Assembly (NCBI RefSeq): GCF_021155775.2 | Contig: NC_060234.1 | Span: 18,686,526-18,750,525 of the forward strand | DNA length: 64,000 nt | Direction: 5' to 3' | Source of the DNA: Neodiprion pinetum | Taxonomy: Eukaryota > Arthropoda > Insecta > Hymenoptera > Diprionidae | Shown here: positions 34,783 through 45,990 of the stretch, one piece after another | How the letters are laid out: each line of letters opens with the position of its first letter | Numbering within the stretch: the first letter of the stretch is position 1 | The notes under the pieces: model-generated | What the model was told of the DNA's origin: nothing | Databases searched by the model: none | Seen by the model: only the letters and a program-made list of their open reading frames with translations | Position numbers and translations under genes: made by a program

Positions 34783-36989
34783 TTAATGTAATAGAGATAT
34801 TCCATATGTTTTCTCTCTTCCAGGCAAACGTAATATTATCATTTTGCGTTTGATTTGATCAATAGGGCACGTAATTGTAGTTGCAGATGATCTGTCTTCA
34901 AGCACCCATTCTTCCAGCACTCTCGAATCACACGGATACATATACAGCGACTCTTTGATTTTCCATTTTTTTCCAATAATTGTCACGTCTTCTAGATTGT
35001 CATCAGGGTACGACATAAGATTTATTTCGAGAATAGTGCCATTTTTAAGAAGAACTACATTATCGGGAGCCTTGACCGAAAGTATATATTTCCCTTTGAA
35101 TTTCAGTTTCGATATCGCTTTGTGATTCATCCTACAATTTGGGATATCACTATTCTCCTTGAGTATCTCTACATACTGGGGTAGAGTTGCTTTATGATTT
35201 TTTATCGAAAATTTCTCATTCAAGCGGCGACAGATTTGAGCCAATGGTCGATTTGGCGAATGGACTAACTTTTTTATGTGACCGAGTGCATTTTCAAAAG
35301 GAAATGTAGTTATCTTTGTAAGGGAGCACTTCATGTTCTTAGCATCATCGGCCATATGAATTAAGTTATGAAGGTTCATGATTTGCGAATCTGGGCCATA
35401 ATATTGGCGCATAACTAAGAAAAAACTTCTGAGATACTTCTTTGCAAACCTGTTGTACCTGAGGGCTAGATCTTCGCAGCATAAAATTCTGCATGCCGCA
35501 TGAAATAATAAAAAATGTTTATATAGTCTATTGTTCAAAATACCCTTCAAGACTACAACTCCACAATATAATAGAAAAAATCTAAACTCGGTGGCCTTCC
35601 ACTTTGCTATAAACGCTACGGACCGTGGTTTACGTTGAAATTCAGAAGTTACCAGAATTTTTAAATACTCCATTCTGCGAGACAGTTCGATTCGACTTCT
35701 GCGGCCTAGTCTGAGATGGAGATTGCCTAAAAGCCAAAAGTCTTTCAAAAGTTTCTTCATCACACCATGACAAGCTAAGTGCAAGAAATCGAGAATAAAT
35801 AACAAGACCAAGTTTACTGCAGGTCTTAAACGTAGCAATGGCGAAACACTATTGTGATGCTCTCGCTGCCTTTGTCTATTAAAGTCCTCAGCACTTCGTT
35901 CAGGACAATCCGCATCAGGAAATACAGTAGATCTGCCAGGTCTGCATCCTCTCACGGTACACCTTTCACACGCATAATATCCAGTATGACCCTTAACACA
36001 TTTGAGGAAAGACCTAGCTGGCGTATCACATATGAAACTTTGAATTTTTACTTGAAACAGTCTGCCATTAATGTCAATACCATTCGCTGATAGTTGGTTC
36101 ATTTCCTCAATGAACTCATCCAAGAACTCATCAACTCTTTTTGGTTTTGTAGAACCTGCGTATATAGCTACAGGCACCGGCTCGTATATGTCTGGTTCGT
36201 GGACAACTTTACACAAAATGGGCCACAGTTGAGTGTTACTTGATTTAAAGAGAGGCAGTCCGTCGACATTAACTTGGATCAAAATTTCATTACCTATGTG
36301 CACTTCTTCATTGACACAGGCTCGAAGCCTTTCAGCAATACCAAAGTACACGAATTGTCCCATATTTCCATCATAATCTTCCATGTCTTGTATATCATAG
36401 GCCACTGCCGATGTACGTAGAAATGTTTTTGCTGTCTTTGGAAGTTCAGGCAGCAATCTTCTCCTCAAAATCACCAAAAGCCCATCCAATTGAGAATGAC
36501 TAAGGTGTTCTTTTATTGCCCATTTTCGAATTTCCTCAGCTTCATTTCGTTCATTCAAACTATCGTCAGTCGCTTCATTTATAGATGAGCCGATATCACT
36601 GTTTTCATCAATGACACTGGCTGATGATACACTTTCTTCGTGGTCTATCTGAGAACCGTCACCTGAGTCACCATTCTCTTCGTCGATCTCACTTTGGCTA
36701 TGTTCAAGTAATTGTTCAGAAATACCACCCTCGGATACATCTTCTTCAGACCTATTACTATTTTCTTGATCACTGACACCTGCAATTCATACTTGCTTTA
36801 TAACAACTGAAATTTTATTTCACTTATAGGTTGATGCTTATATTACACACATTCAGTTTCGGAGTTGATGTCAGAGTCACTGTCATCATTTAGCGGATGG
36901 TTCTGTGGCACAATAGTGTTTTGATGAACGAAACGATGCCTTCGCACACGGTCGCGTGTTCGTCGTCGTTTTTCAATTATGTTATTCAT
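34783..36989 (-). CDS. EnSpm/CACTA-like transposase, two exons, apparently intact
   Basis: Exon 1 runs 36989-36851 from ATG 36989 and is very basic (EKRRRTRDRVRRHRF), probably a nuclear targeting or DNA-binding start. After a 71-bp intron (GT at 36850, CAG at 36782-36780), exon 2 runs to the stop at 34783. It first encodes an acidic linker (EENGDSGDGSQIDHEE), then the catalytic region: VNVDGLPLFKSSNTQLWPIL, CDTPARSFLKC, GYYACERC and DFLHLACHGVMKKLL. These correspond to the CACTA Asp (DGLPLF), ADYPAR and D.MH positions. A C-terminal FENALGHIKKLV..RPLAQI follows. The total is about 710 aa without stops. The family call rests on these motifs. The gene lies upstream of the DUF4806 gene in the same transposon. 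Confidence 0.78.
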
Positions 36990-37370
36990 TATGCTGAAAT
37001 AGATAGACAATAAAACATAAAAATGATAGGATAGAAATTTTTAGGTTATGTTACCTTCAAAACATATTTACTATGGTATTCTACATTCCCATTACGAAGA
37101 TTACGAAAATCAACTCACAAATATCACAGTGGACGTCTGGAGTAAACTTTAAAAATTATAAGTTGGAGTACTGATAAATAATGGTAAACACCGGTAATAA
37201 GTTTTCATCAGCGAACAACGACCAGTTTCTGGACAGTGTTGGCTAGGGAACGCGGAATTGGGCCGAACTCGCCAATGCCGAGGCAGGGCCTGTACAGGTT
37301 GCGCTAGCCAGTAAATCACTACGAGGTGCTAGAGAGTAGCCTGGCTTTCCAGTTCAAATTTCTGCACGGG

Positions 37371-37881
37371 TGTAGGCATCGCTAGATTTGTGTGATACGT
37401 TGTTTCAGGAATCGCCTTTTATGTAATTATTTTCAGATATAGGTGTATGATTGTGCGATTTTCGACAACAGAAATGTCCGATCACTTCCAGTTCAATTGA
37501 TATAACCATTGTTTTCCTATAGGTAGATTGCGCTGGGATACAATATTCTACGGTGCCTTGACATTTTTCAAACGAGGATTATATCTTGCGTGTCACAATA
37601 TGCAATCACGATGAGGACCATTCACTTACAAATACATAAACCAGAGCCGCGTTGGCCGTAAGCAGAACATACTTATGTTGCCCGGATCTCATCACGTGGA
37701 GGTGCGGTTGGCATTTGTGGGTTCAACTAAAATCCATCCCACTTTGAGATCCACATTCACACACCATTTACACTTTATGTACAAGCACCCAGACTTTTTA
37801 TTCACATCCGCATTTACTCATCGATTCATACCATATTAACAAGCACTGACGCATTTAATTTTCTTTTCTGAGGCATCGCTA
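37371..37881. other. Non-coding stretch between element 1 and MULE-USP copy A
   Basis: No gene recognised. It probably belongs to the 3' flank of the MULE-USP element into which EnSpm-like element 1 inserted, but no terminus was found. Confidence 0.35.
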
Positions 37882-39330
37882 TCAAATCGTGTATACACAT
37901 AGGTGAATCTCTACCGATACCGTACCGCTGACTATTTGCGCTGTTTTGTTGCGCGCATTATCATTATATCGGATCGAATGACTGCCAGTCCAGCAATATC
38001 CAATATAATGTCCAACAGAATTTATACACTTAGGCCCCTGGTACTCAACAGCGCCAGCTAATTTATATCGAGTGCCGTCTGTTACTATCAAGTCTCGAGG
38101 AACATTTTACAGTTCCTATCTCTTATTTCTACCTGTATCCACATCAAGGAATAAATGTGAACCGTATTCGACAATCTGTGTACTTGTACCACGACATTTG
38201 CGCGGAACATACCGTCATAACGATACCCCTTGATGAAGAGCTGTTATTGCTTCTGATGTCAAGGGGTTGTAGTTAACATCTAAAGAAACTCGACGATGTT
38301 CTGTTTCGATACCGCATTGTGAACACTTACATCGCAGTGTGTAACTGGGTATACCAACGAATAAATCTTCGACAAGAACAGTAAGATTAGAGTCAGCTCT
38401 GATTTTAATGATTTCGCCTTTCCGTTCGTTTTTTATTCTTGGTAAAGCTAGTAGCGCATTGGCACGTTCTTTGAAAACCTGTGACACTAGACCTTTTTGT
38501 ACCAATAGTTCGATACACTTGTATATACCTGCATCGCTATTAACAATGGTTGCTTTGTAACGTGGATTATTACAAACAGCCATCGCTAATATTTGACAAA
38601 CGCTATCAAATCCACATGTGTTTTCCACGACTAATATAGTTGATCTATCCTTCACATTCTTACAACAATTACCATTAGGTAGCAGTGGCAGTGATCGTCA
38701 CTGATTACTTGCGAGCAATTCTCAATATGATCTAGTAAAGTTTGAACGCGAAGGATAGCCGACTGCTCAGGAGCTGTCCATGACGAATCGATGGGTTGAA
38801 TACCTAACTCTTAGTTAAGTTTGACATCTATCGACGGTTGCGTACAAATCTCGGTGGAATATCTGGGACTACTTGTGTTTTCGCCAATCGTAATTGAGTT
38901 TTCAGGACTGTCATTTTTTTTGTTCAACTTTCTATCATTCTTTTCATATACTTCTTCATTTTCTTCATGCCTGAACTTATTCAAAAAACTTCTTCGTTTC
39001 TCATTATTTAAATCGATATTATTGGTTTCTGTCCGTCGTTCCAGTTCGAGAAGTGCATCATTTTCCGATTGTCCTGCTAAAGCCAACTTGATTTTTCCTG
39101 GAAACGATAAAATATGGGTTGCAACGAATCTGTTCGCACGTAAGGGTTGTTGTTCGTTGATCAGCGTACGATTTTTCAAGTCGTTAAACTCTGATTCGAT
39201 AGCAGCCGACGTAGCATTTCTAGATCCACTTTGACAGGCTTTTCGCATACATTCAGAGAACAGAGGAAAGTATGGCAGTAAATTTTTGAGATGTTTCGCG
39301 AACTTTGGATTATAGAAAGCGTTATTTTTA
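37882..39330 (-). pseudogene. MULE-like transposase C-terminus with ubiquitin-specific-protease-like domain, copy A
   Basis: From 39330 down: FAKHLKNLLPYFPLFSECM, then TSAAIESEFNDLKNRT and FVATHILSFPGKIKLALAGQ (C-terminal region of a MULE-like transposase family). A charged linker ends at 38811. A USP-like domain follows in other frames: Cys box VENTCGFDSVCQILAMAV (about 38640-38590), a CKCSQCG zinc-ribbon half (38320), LFLDVD, and a His box YKLAGAVEYQG..SVGHYIGYCW..IRYND (38070-37950). Spacing and order match C19 ubiquitin proteases: NTC..[DN]S..Q and GHY......W....D. Breaks at about 38700 and 38130 make it a pseudogene. The transposase catalytic part is missing upstream. Confidence 0.65.
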
Positions 39331-39897
39331 ATAATAAAATAAGCGTATTATAATTGCTATTGCGCCAAAAAAGCGTTTTATTAGTAACTAGTTACAAATT
39401 TTGTACTTCGTCAATGAGGCGCTTTTAGTTTAATTCAAGACAAAACTATGCGCGGCAATGTCACGTTGCCGCCGGACCTATATGCACACGTGCAAACGTA
39501 CGGATGCGAATAACAAACTTCGTGAGCTGTCGTATTCGGGAGTTCTGCATACGTACATGAACTTGCCCTAGTAGAAATTATGAGTGGGCGCTGGTCAGGC
39601 GCTGACTAGTTCAACTCGTTTCTGACTATTTTCTGAGGTGGCAAACTGCCCTGCGCCTGACTAGGGATGTTACACTTGGCCAGGCTAGCGCCTAACCAAC
39701 CCAGCTGATGAGGCGCTTATCAGTGTTTCCTAAATATACCTATCCAGCACGCCGTCAGCCCCTACTGATCACATTACACGGCTAAATCCAGTATTTAGAT
39801 GGGTAATGAAAATAATGTAGAAACAAAATTCAATATCAAATATTTATTATTTACTTTATATTTATTGACATTATTGTAATATGAATATTGATATGTA

Positions 39898-40195
39898 GGG
39901 GAGAGCGGGGTAAGGGGGGGCACCTCAGCCGATAAAAAAAAATTTCCGAAAATTCTAGGTTTCTCTATAATTGAAAATCTCGTTGAAAATATTTTTTTAA
40001 AAAATCGTAAATTTTTTATCGATGATGTCAGAAATTAAAAATATATGTTTGTAATGATTTTTTTTTTTTTGAAAATTTACGAAATGATTTTTTTTTTTTT
40101 AAGATTGTCAATCTAAAAAAAATCTAAAATTTCCGGATTTTTTTATTGGACGCCGTGTCCCCTATACCCCGCTGCCCCGTTTGCCTCGCTCTTCC
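39898..40195. mobile_element. MITE with GGGGAGAGCGGGG ends
   Basis: It begins GGGGAGAGCGGGGTAAGG and ends in the imperfect complement (CCCCGTTTGCCTCGCTCTTCC). The interior is AT-rich with long A and T runs and codes for nothing. It is nested in EnSpm-like element 2. Confidence 0.6.
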
Positions 40196-40604
40196 TTACA
40201 TATGTAAATATAGTTTGTCTTAATGATAAATATATCACTTGTTTCGAACAATTAAGTAGCATCTTAATATTATTTGTAGTCTTTGGTTATCATTTGATAC
40301 CGAATACAGCTCTACTATTGCCTTAGCAATAATTAATACATACTTTAATAGTTTTTTTAGAATCACATATAGTTTCAGTATTATTTTAGCAATAATTAGT
40401 ATTCCGATATGTTCTAAACAACGAATATTTTTAAGTTTGAACATTATTACTTTGGTTTGATTTTCTTGCAAGTACTTGAGACCAGACTGTTGTTTTATTA
40501 ACATCAGTTTTCAAACAAGCAGCTCTGAATTCTCAAAGGTATCGTCAGTCCTCGGGCTAGCATTGTCCCTTTCCGGCAGGGAATTTTCATTTTCTGGTAT
40601 AGCA

Positions 40605-43600
40605 TTATTTTTTTCTCAGGTTAGTCTCTCGGCGTTCTTTTCTTTTTTTACGATTTCCATCCCAATCGATTGCGTTGCTGATTACATTTCCAAGCTGTTT
40701 GTAAAATACACTTTTTTTTATTGGTGATTTCCCGTTTTTAGCGTGCTGTGCGTTTAGTACTCCTGGAAAAGCAATAATTATGGAAGTGAAACTAATATTC
40801 GTCTTCACTGTTAATTGTAAATATGCCTCAAAAATAAGCAGAATTTTACTAATTATTAGATTTATAAGCAAAGAATTGTTCACTCGAGAGTAGTGATTGA
40901 AGTACCAAAAATGTATCTTATATTCTGCTAGATGTTATTTTTTGCATAATTGGACAAACCCTCATCTTCAAATACTTAATCGAAGTCAACAGGTTCTACT
41001 TTCACCTTATCTAGCAACGTATGTATGAGACTTGACTGCTCGAAAATTATAACTGTTATCAGACTACACTACAAGAGGTGAACCACTGAACTAGTCGAGC
41101 TTTCGCAAATAAATCCTTTAAAGCCTTTTAAGATACATACTTATCAAATACAACATCAACATCATTACCCATTATGATTTTACAGAAGTTCGTCTCACTG
41201 AAGACTTCCTTGCCTTCTGTCTTTTTTACTGCAGTGAACAACAATAGTAGTGTTCTTGATAGGTAGTGTTTAAGCATCGACTTGACGCTTTTTGACAATA
41301 CCCCATCCCGGTCGATATGTAGGTGTAAATAGCGTGCCTGGAAAATGTATCGAAATGAAATGTAACAGTTTCAGTCTAAGTACAATAATAAGTTTATTAA
41401 CCACTATCGATCACTAAAACTTACCACTCTGTTACGGAATCCAGAATTCTCTTTATTTAATTTTTCGTAAAAAATTACGAATTTTGCCATGTTTGATATA
41501 GGTATTTCCATGTCTTCAATCTCTTCTGGTAATTGAATATTTTGAGCGCCATTGGTGACTTCAATGATATTGCGCAAGGATCGCACTTCTTTTACCAAAT
41601 CCTGTACGTCAACGCTGAGAGACTTGAACATTCTTACAATATTCTCATCTAAAAATAAATAGGATTGCAAATTATACTACCATGAATAAAATCCAAGTCA
41701 CAAATTTGGGAGATTAAGCCGTAATAATGAGTACGTGGTGTCTGAGACCTTTTGCCAATTGTGGTCCACTTATCAGATGTGTTGGTAGGTTTTTTGAATT
41801 CTGTGAACGAGTTGGCGAATACGAACTAGAACCTTCTGGGCCAGTATCATCATCGATCCCTTGCAACACAGCTGACTTGTGATAGTTTTCGGCTACTGAA
41901 AAGGTTATAAATTCTCTGACTTATAATATTACACTATCTAATTCTGATTAATTGATGATTGAAAATGACTTTTACCACTTGTCGAGTGTGATTTTTTTGG
42001 TACCACATTTTTAGCTCTATGTGAACTTTGATGTTTACTGATGGAAGAAGCATCAGTTGAGGAGGTCTTGGATTAAATAAACTTCAATTTATTCGGCGTA
42101 CCTAGAAAGATATATAGCGAGTTATTTTGATTGTCTTATCAAAATTTCAACAATAAACGAATTACCTGTCATATCTAATTTTTTTCGCGGAAAGTCTTTC
42201 TTTGGTGCCGATTTTGGGTAGTGACTTTTGGGCGAAGTATCGATTGCTTGTGATAAAGCACGCACATTGCCATTGTTAGAGTCGGGGGAGTGAGAGCAAG
42301 GACTTAGGGAATGCCGCTTATTTTTACCCTTCATATCTCTTGTTTATTGGGAAGTCTTTCTTAGAACCTGGTTTTGGCTTCACACTTTTGGGCAAAGCAT
42401 TGATGGCTTGTGATGAGGCACGTGCATTGCAATCGTTGCAATCGTTGCAATCGGAAGAGTCTTGTGAGACACTTGGAGAACGTGCCTTTTTCTCCCAAAG
42501 TCTGTTTCTTGACTGCCGTATAGAACTTTTCTTGGTACTTCTGTCTGAACCATTGCCTGCAACTGCAGCTGTGGGATATAATTCCATTTAGCTAAAGAAT
42601 GATTAATGACGTCTGACTAGTTCCTTAGTTGCGGAGATGTTGTGAATAGCCATCACCTATCTAGTTTCCAGTAATTGGTTCATGTCATGGGCAACTTGCT
42701 TGAATTTTGACCATCATTGACCTTCTATAATTATTCTACCTATAATTATTCTACATGGTTTTCAATCCAATGGTCAATTAAGATTATTCCAAATGGAACA
42801 CAACGGAGGTCCACCTTGTTAATTATGACTAGGAACTATACTTAGCACTTATATATTAGTTAATAGCTATCAACGATACTCCACCACATGAGAAGCTGAG
42901 GGCTGACAGATTGTACGCTATGCGACCATGATTCAGAATATGTAATAGTCTCGTAAGCGAATCGTAGAACAAGCTTACAGTATGAAATTAGGGCAGCAAT
43001 TTAAGCTAAGCTTCAGCTTCATATGCTTGAGTTGCTGCCCAAATGAATCATGACTTCATAAATGAAGTACTTACACATGACAGAAGAACAATCAGATTCA
43101 ATGACCTCGTCACTGAGCTCAGGCACATCGAATAAAGCTTGAGTCTTTACTACATCTATTTTGATGTTTTTAGGGCGATATGATCGCTCTAGTTCCTTTG
43201 CAGTTTCCTCAGGTCTTTTATCTGAATCACTGGTGCAGGCATATTTTTCTTTTCTCAATACTTATAACTTTTCCAATGCATTATTGTACGTCTCTGGAAA
43301 ATTAACGATATCATGAAAGTCTCATGGCAATTGGGTCAAATATTCCGATTCATAATATCGACGGGTCCTGAAGAAACGGACCCATTTCAGCGAGTGCGGC
43401 CATATAGAACTGACAAGAACATAAAATTTCAAAATACGCTACAGCAAGTTAAACAAAGCTTGATACATATCTTGTAGAGTCTATTGAGATACGTCTGTTC
43501 TAGACTGCCCGACAAAATATGTCCGTTTCATATGCCTCGCCGAAATACATCTGTTTTCTTAGGACCCGTCAACAATCGACATATTATGTAAATCGAATGT

Positions 43601-43827
43601 AATACGGAGATTGACTTACTCGCTTGGCTTCTTAGCTCCAACGGATGTGTGGGCCAAGTTTTTTGTGGTGGTGCACAGTTTTTCACAAGGTCGTGCATTG
43701 CAGCTACTCCTTGATCGTCATTGTAAGGTGGCGGCATAAATTTGCCAACACATTGGCCACTGTCAACGTCAAACGTGATCCACGTCGAAGGAAGTATGTC
43801 GATATCTAATAATTTTGACTGCGTCAT
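40605..43827 (-). pseudogene. DUF4806-type gene of element 2, with nonsense codon and duplicated exon
   Basis: The layout matches the gene in element 1. Exon 1 from 43827 has LPSTWITFDVDSGQCVGKFM and PLELRSQAS. Exon 2 (about 43290-43080) has a TAA at 43264-43262 where the other copy has Lys. Two adjacent exons (42587-42324 and 42334-42122) encode similar Ser-rich repeats ending GSKKDFP and APKKDFP. Exons at about 41890-41740, 41648-41425 (IPISNMAKFVIFYEKLNKEN), about 41340-41140 (KSVKSMLKHYLSRTLLLL ... VFSETNFCK) and about 40770-40605 (LGNVISNAIDWDGNRKKR) complete the DUF4806 core. Apart from the stop I saw no frameshift in the core exons. Confidence 0.68.
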
Positions 43828-43829
43828 GA

Positions 43830-45025
43830 TTGAAATGCAACAAGTTTTTCACAGAACCCCTTTGAAGTCTTGCAAAGAGGTCTCAGTTTTCTGAATTTTC
43901 ATCGCAGGAGGTTGAAAATCAAAATCTAGCCACTTAATACTACAAACTTTAAAATTTATAAACTTGGGCATGGGTGTGAAGATCTGACCTTTTATACTAC
44001 AACTTTATACTACAAAAATCGAATTTTTCACTAGGATCTTCCCTTAAGTAAGACTACTATAATTTCTTTACTATTGTCCCAACAGCAGGTATGCCACCAC
44101 ATTTTTTTTCTTTTTTTTTTCTTATCTTTTGTTTTAAAATACTGCAGGAGTTTTTAAAAAGGGGTGTGATTGACAATTTGAAAATATGTATACAAATTAA
44201 TATTTCTAAATCTGTATACATATAGCCCAGTGAACACATTGATCTCATTATGATGTCAGAATGATGTCATTTATTCGTAATCATATTTTAGTCACAAAGA
44301 ATGTCACTGGTATGTCAACATTACGTAAAATTTTGATTACTTAGCTATGACTTACCAGTGATGTCAAACCTAGGTCATGTGTTCACTGGGAGTAGTCACT
44401 ATCAAGAAATCTATTAATTATTGCTTCGATGGGTGACTACAAAGATTTCTCTATATAAAATATGACTGATTAAAGTTTTGTTTTTGTCCCCGACAATCTA
44501 TTTCATGCGATAACTGTAAAAACGTTTAATGAAATAAAAACAACAACTGAAATACCAACATATTTACATCAAGTTTGGTAAAAGAAGTGAAAAGTCAATT
44601 TTCAAATTTAATAAATTATAATGGATAGGAACGGATTCATGAAACATATACCTGAAGGGATACAAAAATTCTTGATCAATGCATATTGATTCCTATATCT
44701 TATGGAAAGTAATCGAAGTAAAATAATCTATCTTCGCTGGGATTGATCCGAGGCCTAAATTGACTATCCAAAGATGAGATACTATAATTTTAGATATATT
44801 TGTTTGGACTGGAAATTTTTGAATAATATCATCATTTTTAAATTGCAGTAATTGATAAAGAATGTCCAGAAGAAGAAAGACGATTCAATTAACTGGGCAA
44901 AACTGGACAAGTGGTATCAGATATACACTGCAAATTTGTAAAATATCATCCAGAAAGAACACAAAAGATTATTATTCCTTGTGTAACTATAGTCCTTAAT
45001 TAGGTATTATGAAAATCGAATCTAC
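43830..45025. other. Non-coding stretch of element 2
   Basis: In element 1 this position would hold the transposase body. Here no transposase homology is visible, consistent with an internal deletion or replacement. It contains the small MITE at 44226-44390 and A/T runs near 44100. Confidence 0.45.
44226..44390. mobile_element. 165-bp MITE with CCCAGTGAACACAT ends
   Basis: CCCAGTGAACACATTGA at 44226 and its complement TCATGTGTTCACTGGG ending at 44390 form clean terminal inverted repeats. Internally, ATGATGTCA-type motifs recur on both strands. It is non-coding. Confidence 0.75.
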
Positions 45026-45125
45026 CTGAATTTGATGCAAATTCGCTAATCGCCCGTCGGATGGCTCGAGATTTTTTCATTCTGCGCCGCGCAGATTCGT
45101 TGGCCGCACGTTTACAAGGTTCCAT
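45026..45125 (-). pseudogene. Relic first exon of the element 2 transposase
   Basis: An ATG at 45125 opens a basic peptide (RAANESARRRMKKSRAIRRA) that ends at a donor CAG/GTAGAT at 45026. Its position, length (100 bp), basic character and strand match exon 1 of the element 1 transposase. No second exon follows, so it is inferred to be what remains after loss of the transposase body. Confidence 0.45.
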
Positions 45126-45489
45126 TGCACTTTGATTTACAATTAGTGAAACATGCGTTATGAATAAAATAAAAAATGAGTTCGCCCATGCAGTTGATTG
45201 TTCTTGACAGGATTCACTGTTTAACTGCGATATAGGTTAAGAATGACATAACGATTACGGCGAATATCGGAACATATATATATTTAGCACGCATGCGCAC
45301 TAAATTCAGCCCAACTGGTTGGGTCCTTGTCTTCAAAATGACCCGCCTGCTCAGGCCCAGGATCAGTAAATCCAGAACCGGCTGACCACGGTTGCGCCTG
45401 ACATGGCTCTGGCTAGGAATTCCAGACTTGGCTTTCCTGATCAGGTGCTAGTCTGTAGCACGGAAGACCCGATCAAATTTCTATTAGGG

Positions 45490-45990
45490 TGGCTCGCCAA
45501 TTGTCGAAAATGTGAATTCGGACTATTACATAATTAGCCGTTAATTATCCGTTAATTCGTCGCGCAATTTAATTTTTTGTCGCACTCAATTTTAAAAAAA
45601 AAAGCGGATGGCGTGCTAACTTTTCAAAAATTTAGCGCGCCATCTACCAAAAAAACGCGCACCGAGCATCATGCGTAGTTCTGATTTGGTTGATAATTTG
45701 CCGTAAATAAGCCGCGAATTAGTGGTTAAACTTTTTTTTTGTCGCACTCATTTTAAAAAAAAAAAAGCGGATGCCGTGCTGATTTTTCAAGAATTTAGCG
45801 CGCCATCTACCAAAATAACGCACAGCGAGCATCATACGTAATTCTGATTTGGTTGATAATTTGCCGTAAATAAGTCGCAAATCAGTCGTTAAACTTTCTT
45901 TTTTGTCGCGCTTGTTTATAAAAAAAAAAAAAGAATCAAAAGTTAGCGCACCCCCAGACAGATAATAATTGAGCTCATATTTTGCTTTTC
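45490..45990. repeat. About 163-bp tandem repeat, 2-3 units
   Basis: Units carry TTTGTCGCACTC, an A-run, GCGGATG(G/C)CGTGCT, TTTAGCGCGCCATCTACCAA, and TCTGATTTGGTTGATAATTT. The distance between GCGGATG copies (45604 and 45767) is 163 bp, and a third unit is partial. The block directly touches the right end of EnSpm-like element 2. It may be the terminal repeats of another element, possibly the MULE-USP one. Confidence 0.65.

Larger units (their letters stand above)
30330..37370 (-). mobile_element. EnSpm/CACTA-like transposon 1, apparently complete, carrying a DUF4806 gene
   Basis: Both ends show CCCGTGCAGAAATTT as an inverted repeat (30330-30344 and 37356-37370) with TG on either side as a 2-bp target duplication. 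Subterminal zones (30350-30530 and 37260-37350) are full of CTAGCCAG-like motifs in both orientations, as in CACTA elements. Inside are a two-exon transposase gene (36989-34783) and a six-exon DUF4806-type gene (33713-30894), both on the minus strand. Neither shows a stop in the exons I traced, so this 7.0-kb element may be autonomous. The superfamily is assigned from transposase motifs. Confidence 0.8.
39566..45489 (-). mobile_element. EnSpm/CACTA-like transposon 2, transposase-deleted, with decayed DUF4806 gene
   Basis: The ends are CCCTAGTAGAAATT (39566) and, on the other strand, CCCTAATAGAAATTT (ending 45489), both with TG outside as a 2-bp duplication. Ends and subterminal GCTAG/CCAG motifs resemble element 1. 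The element holds a DUF4806-type pseudogene (43827-40605) and, near its right end, what looks like a transposase first exon (45125-45026), but no transposase body. It is therefore an internally deleted relative that element 1 could mobilise. Two small MITEs are nested in it. Confidence 0.75.
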
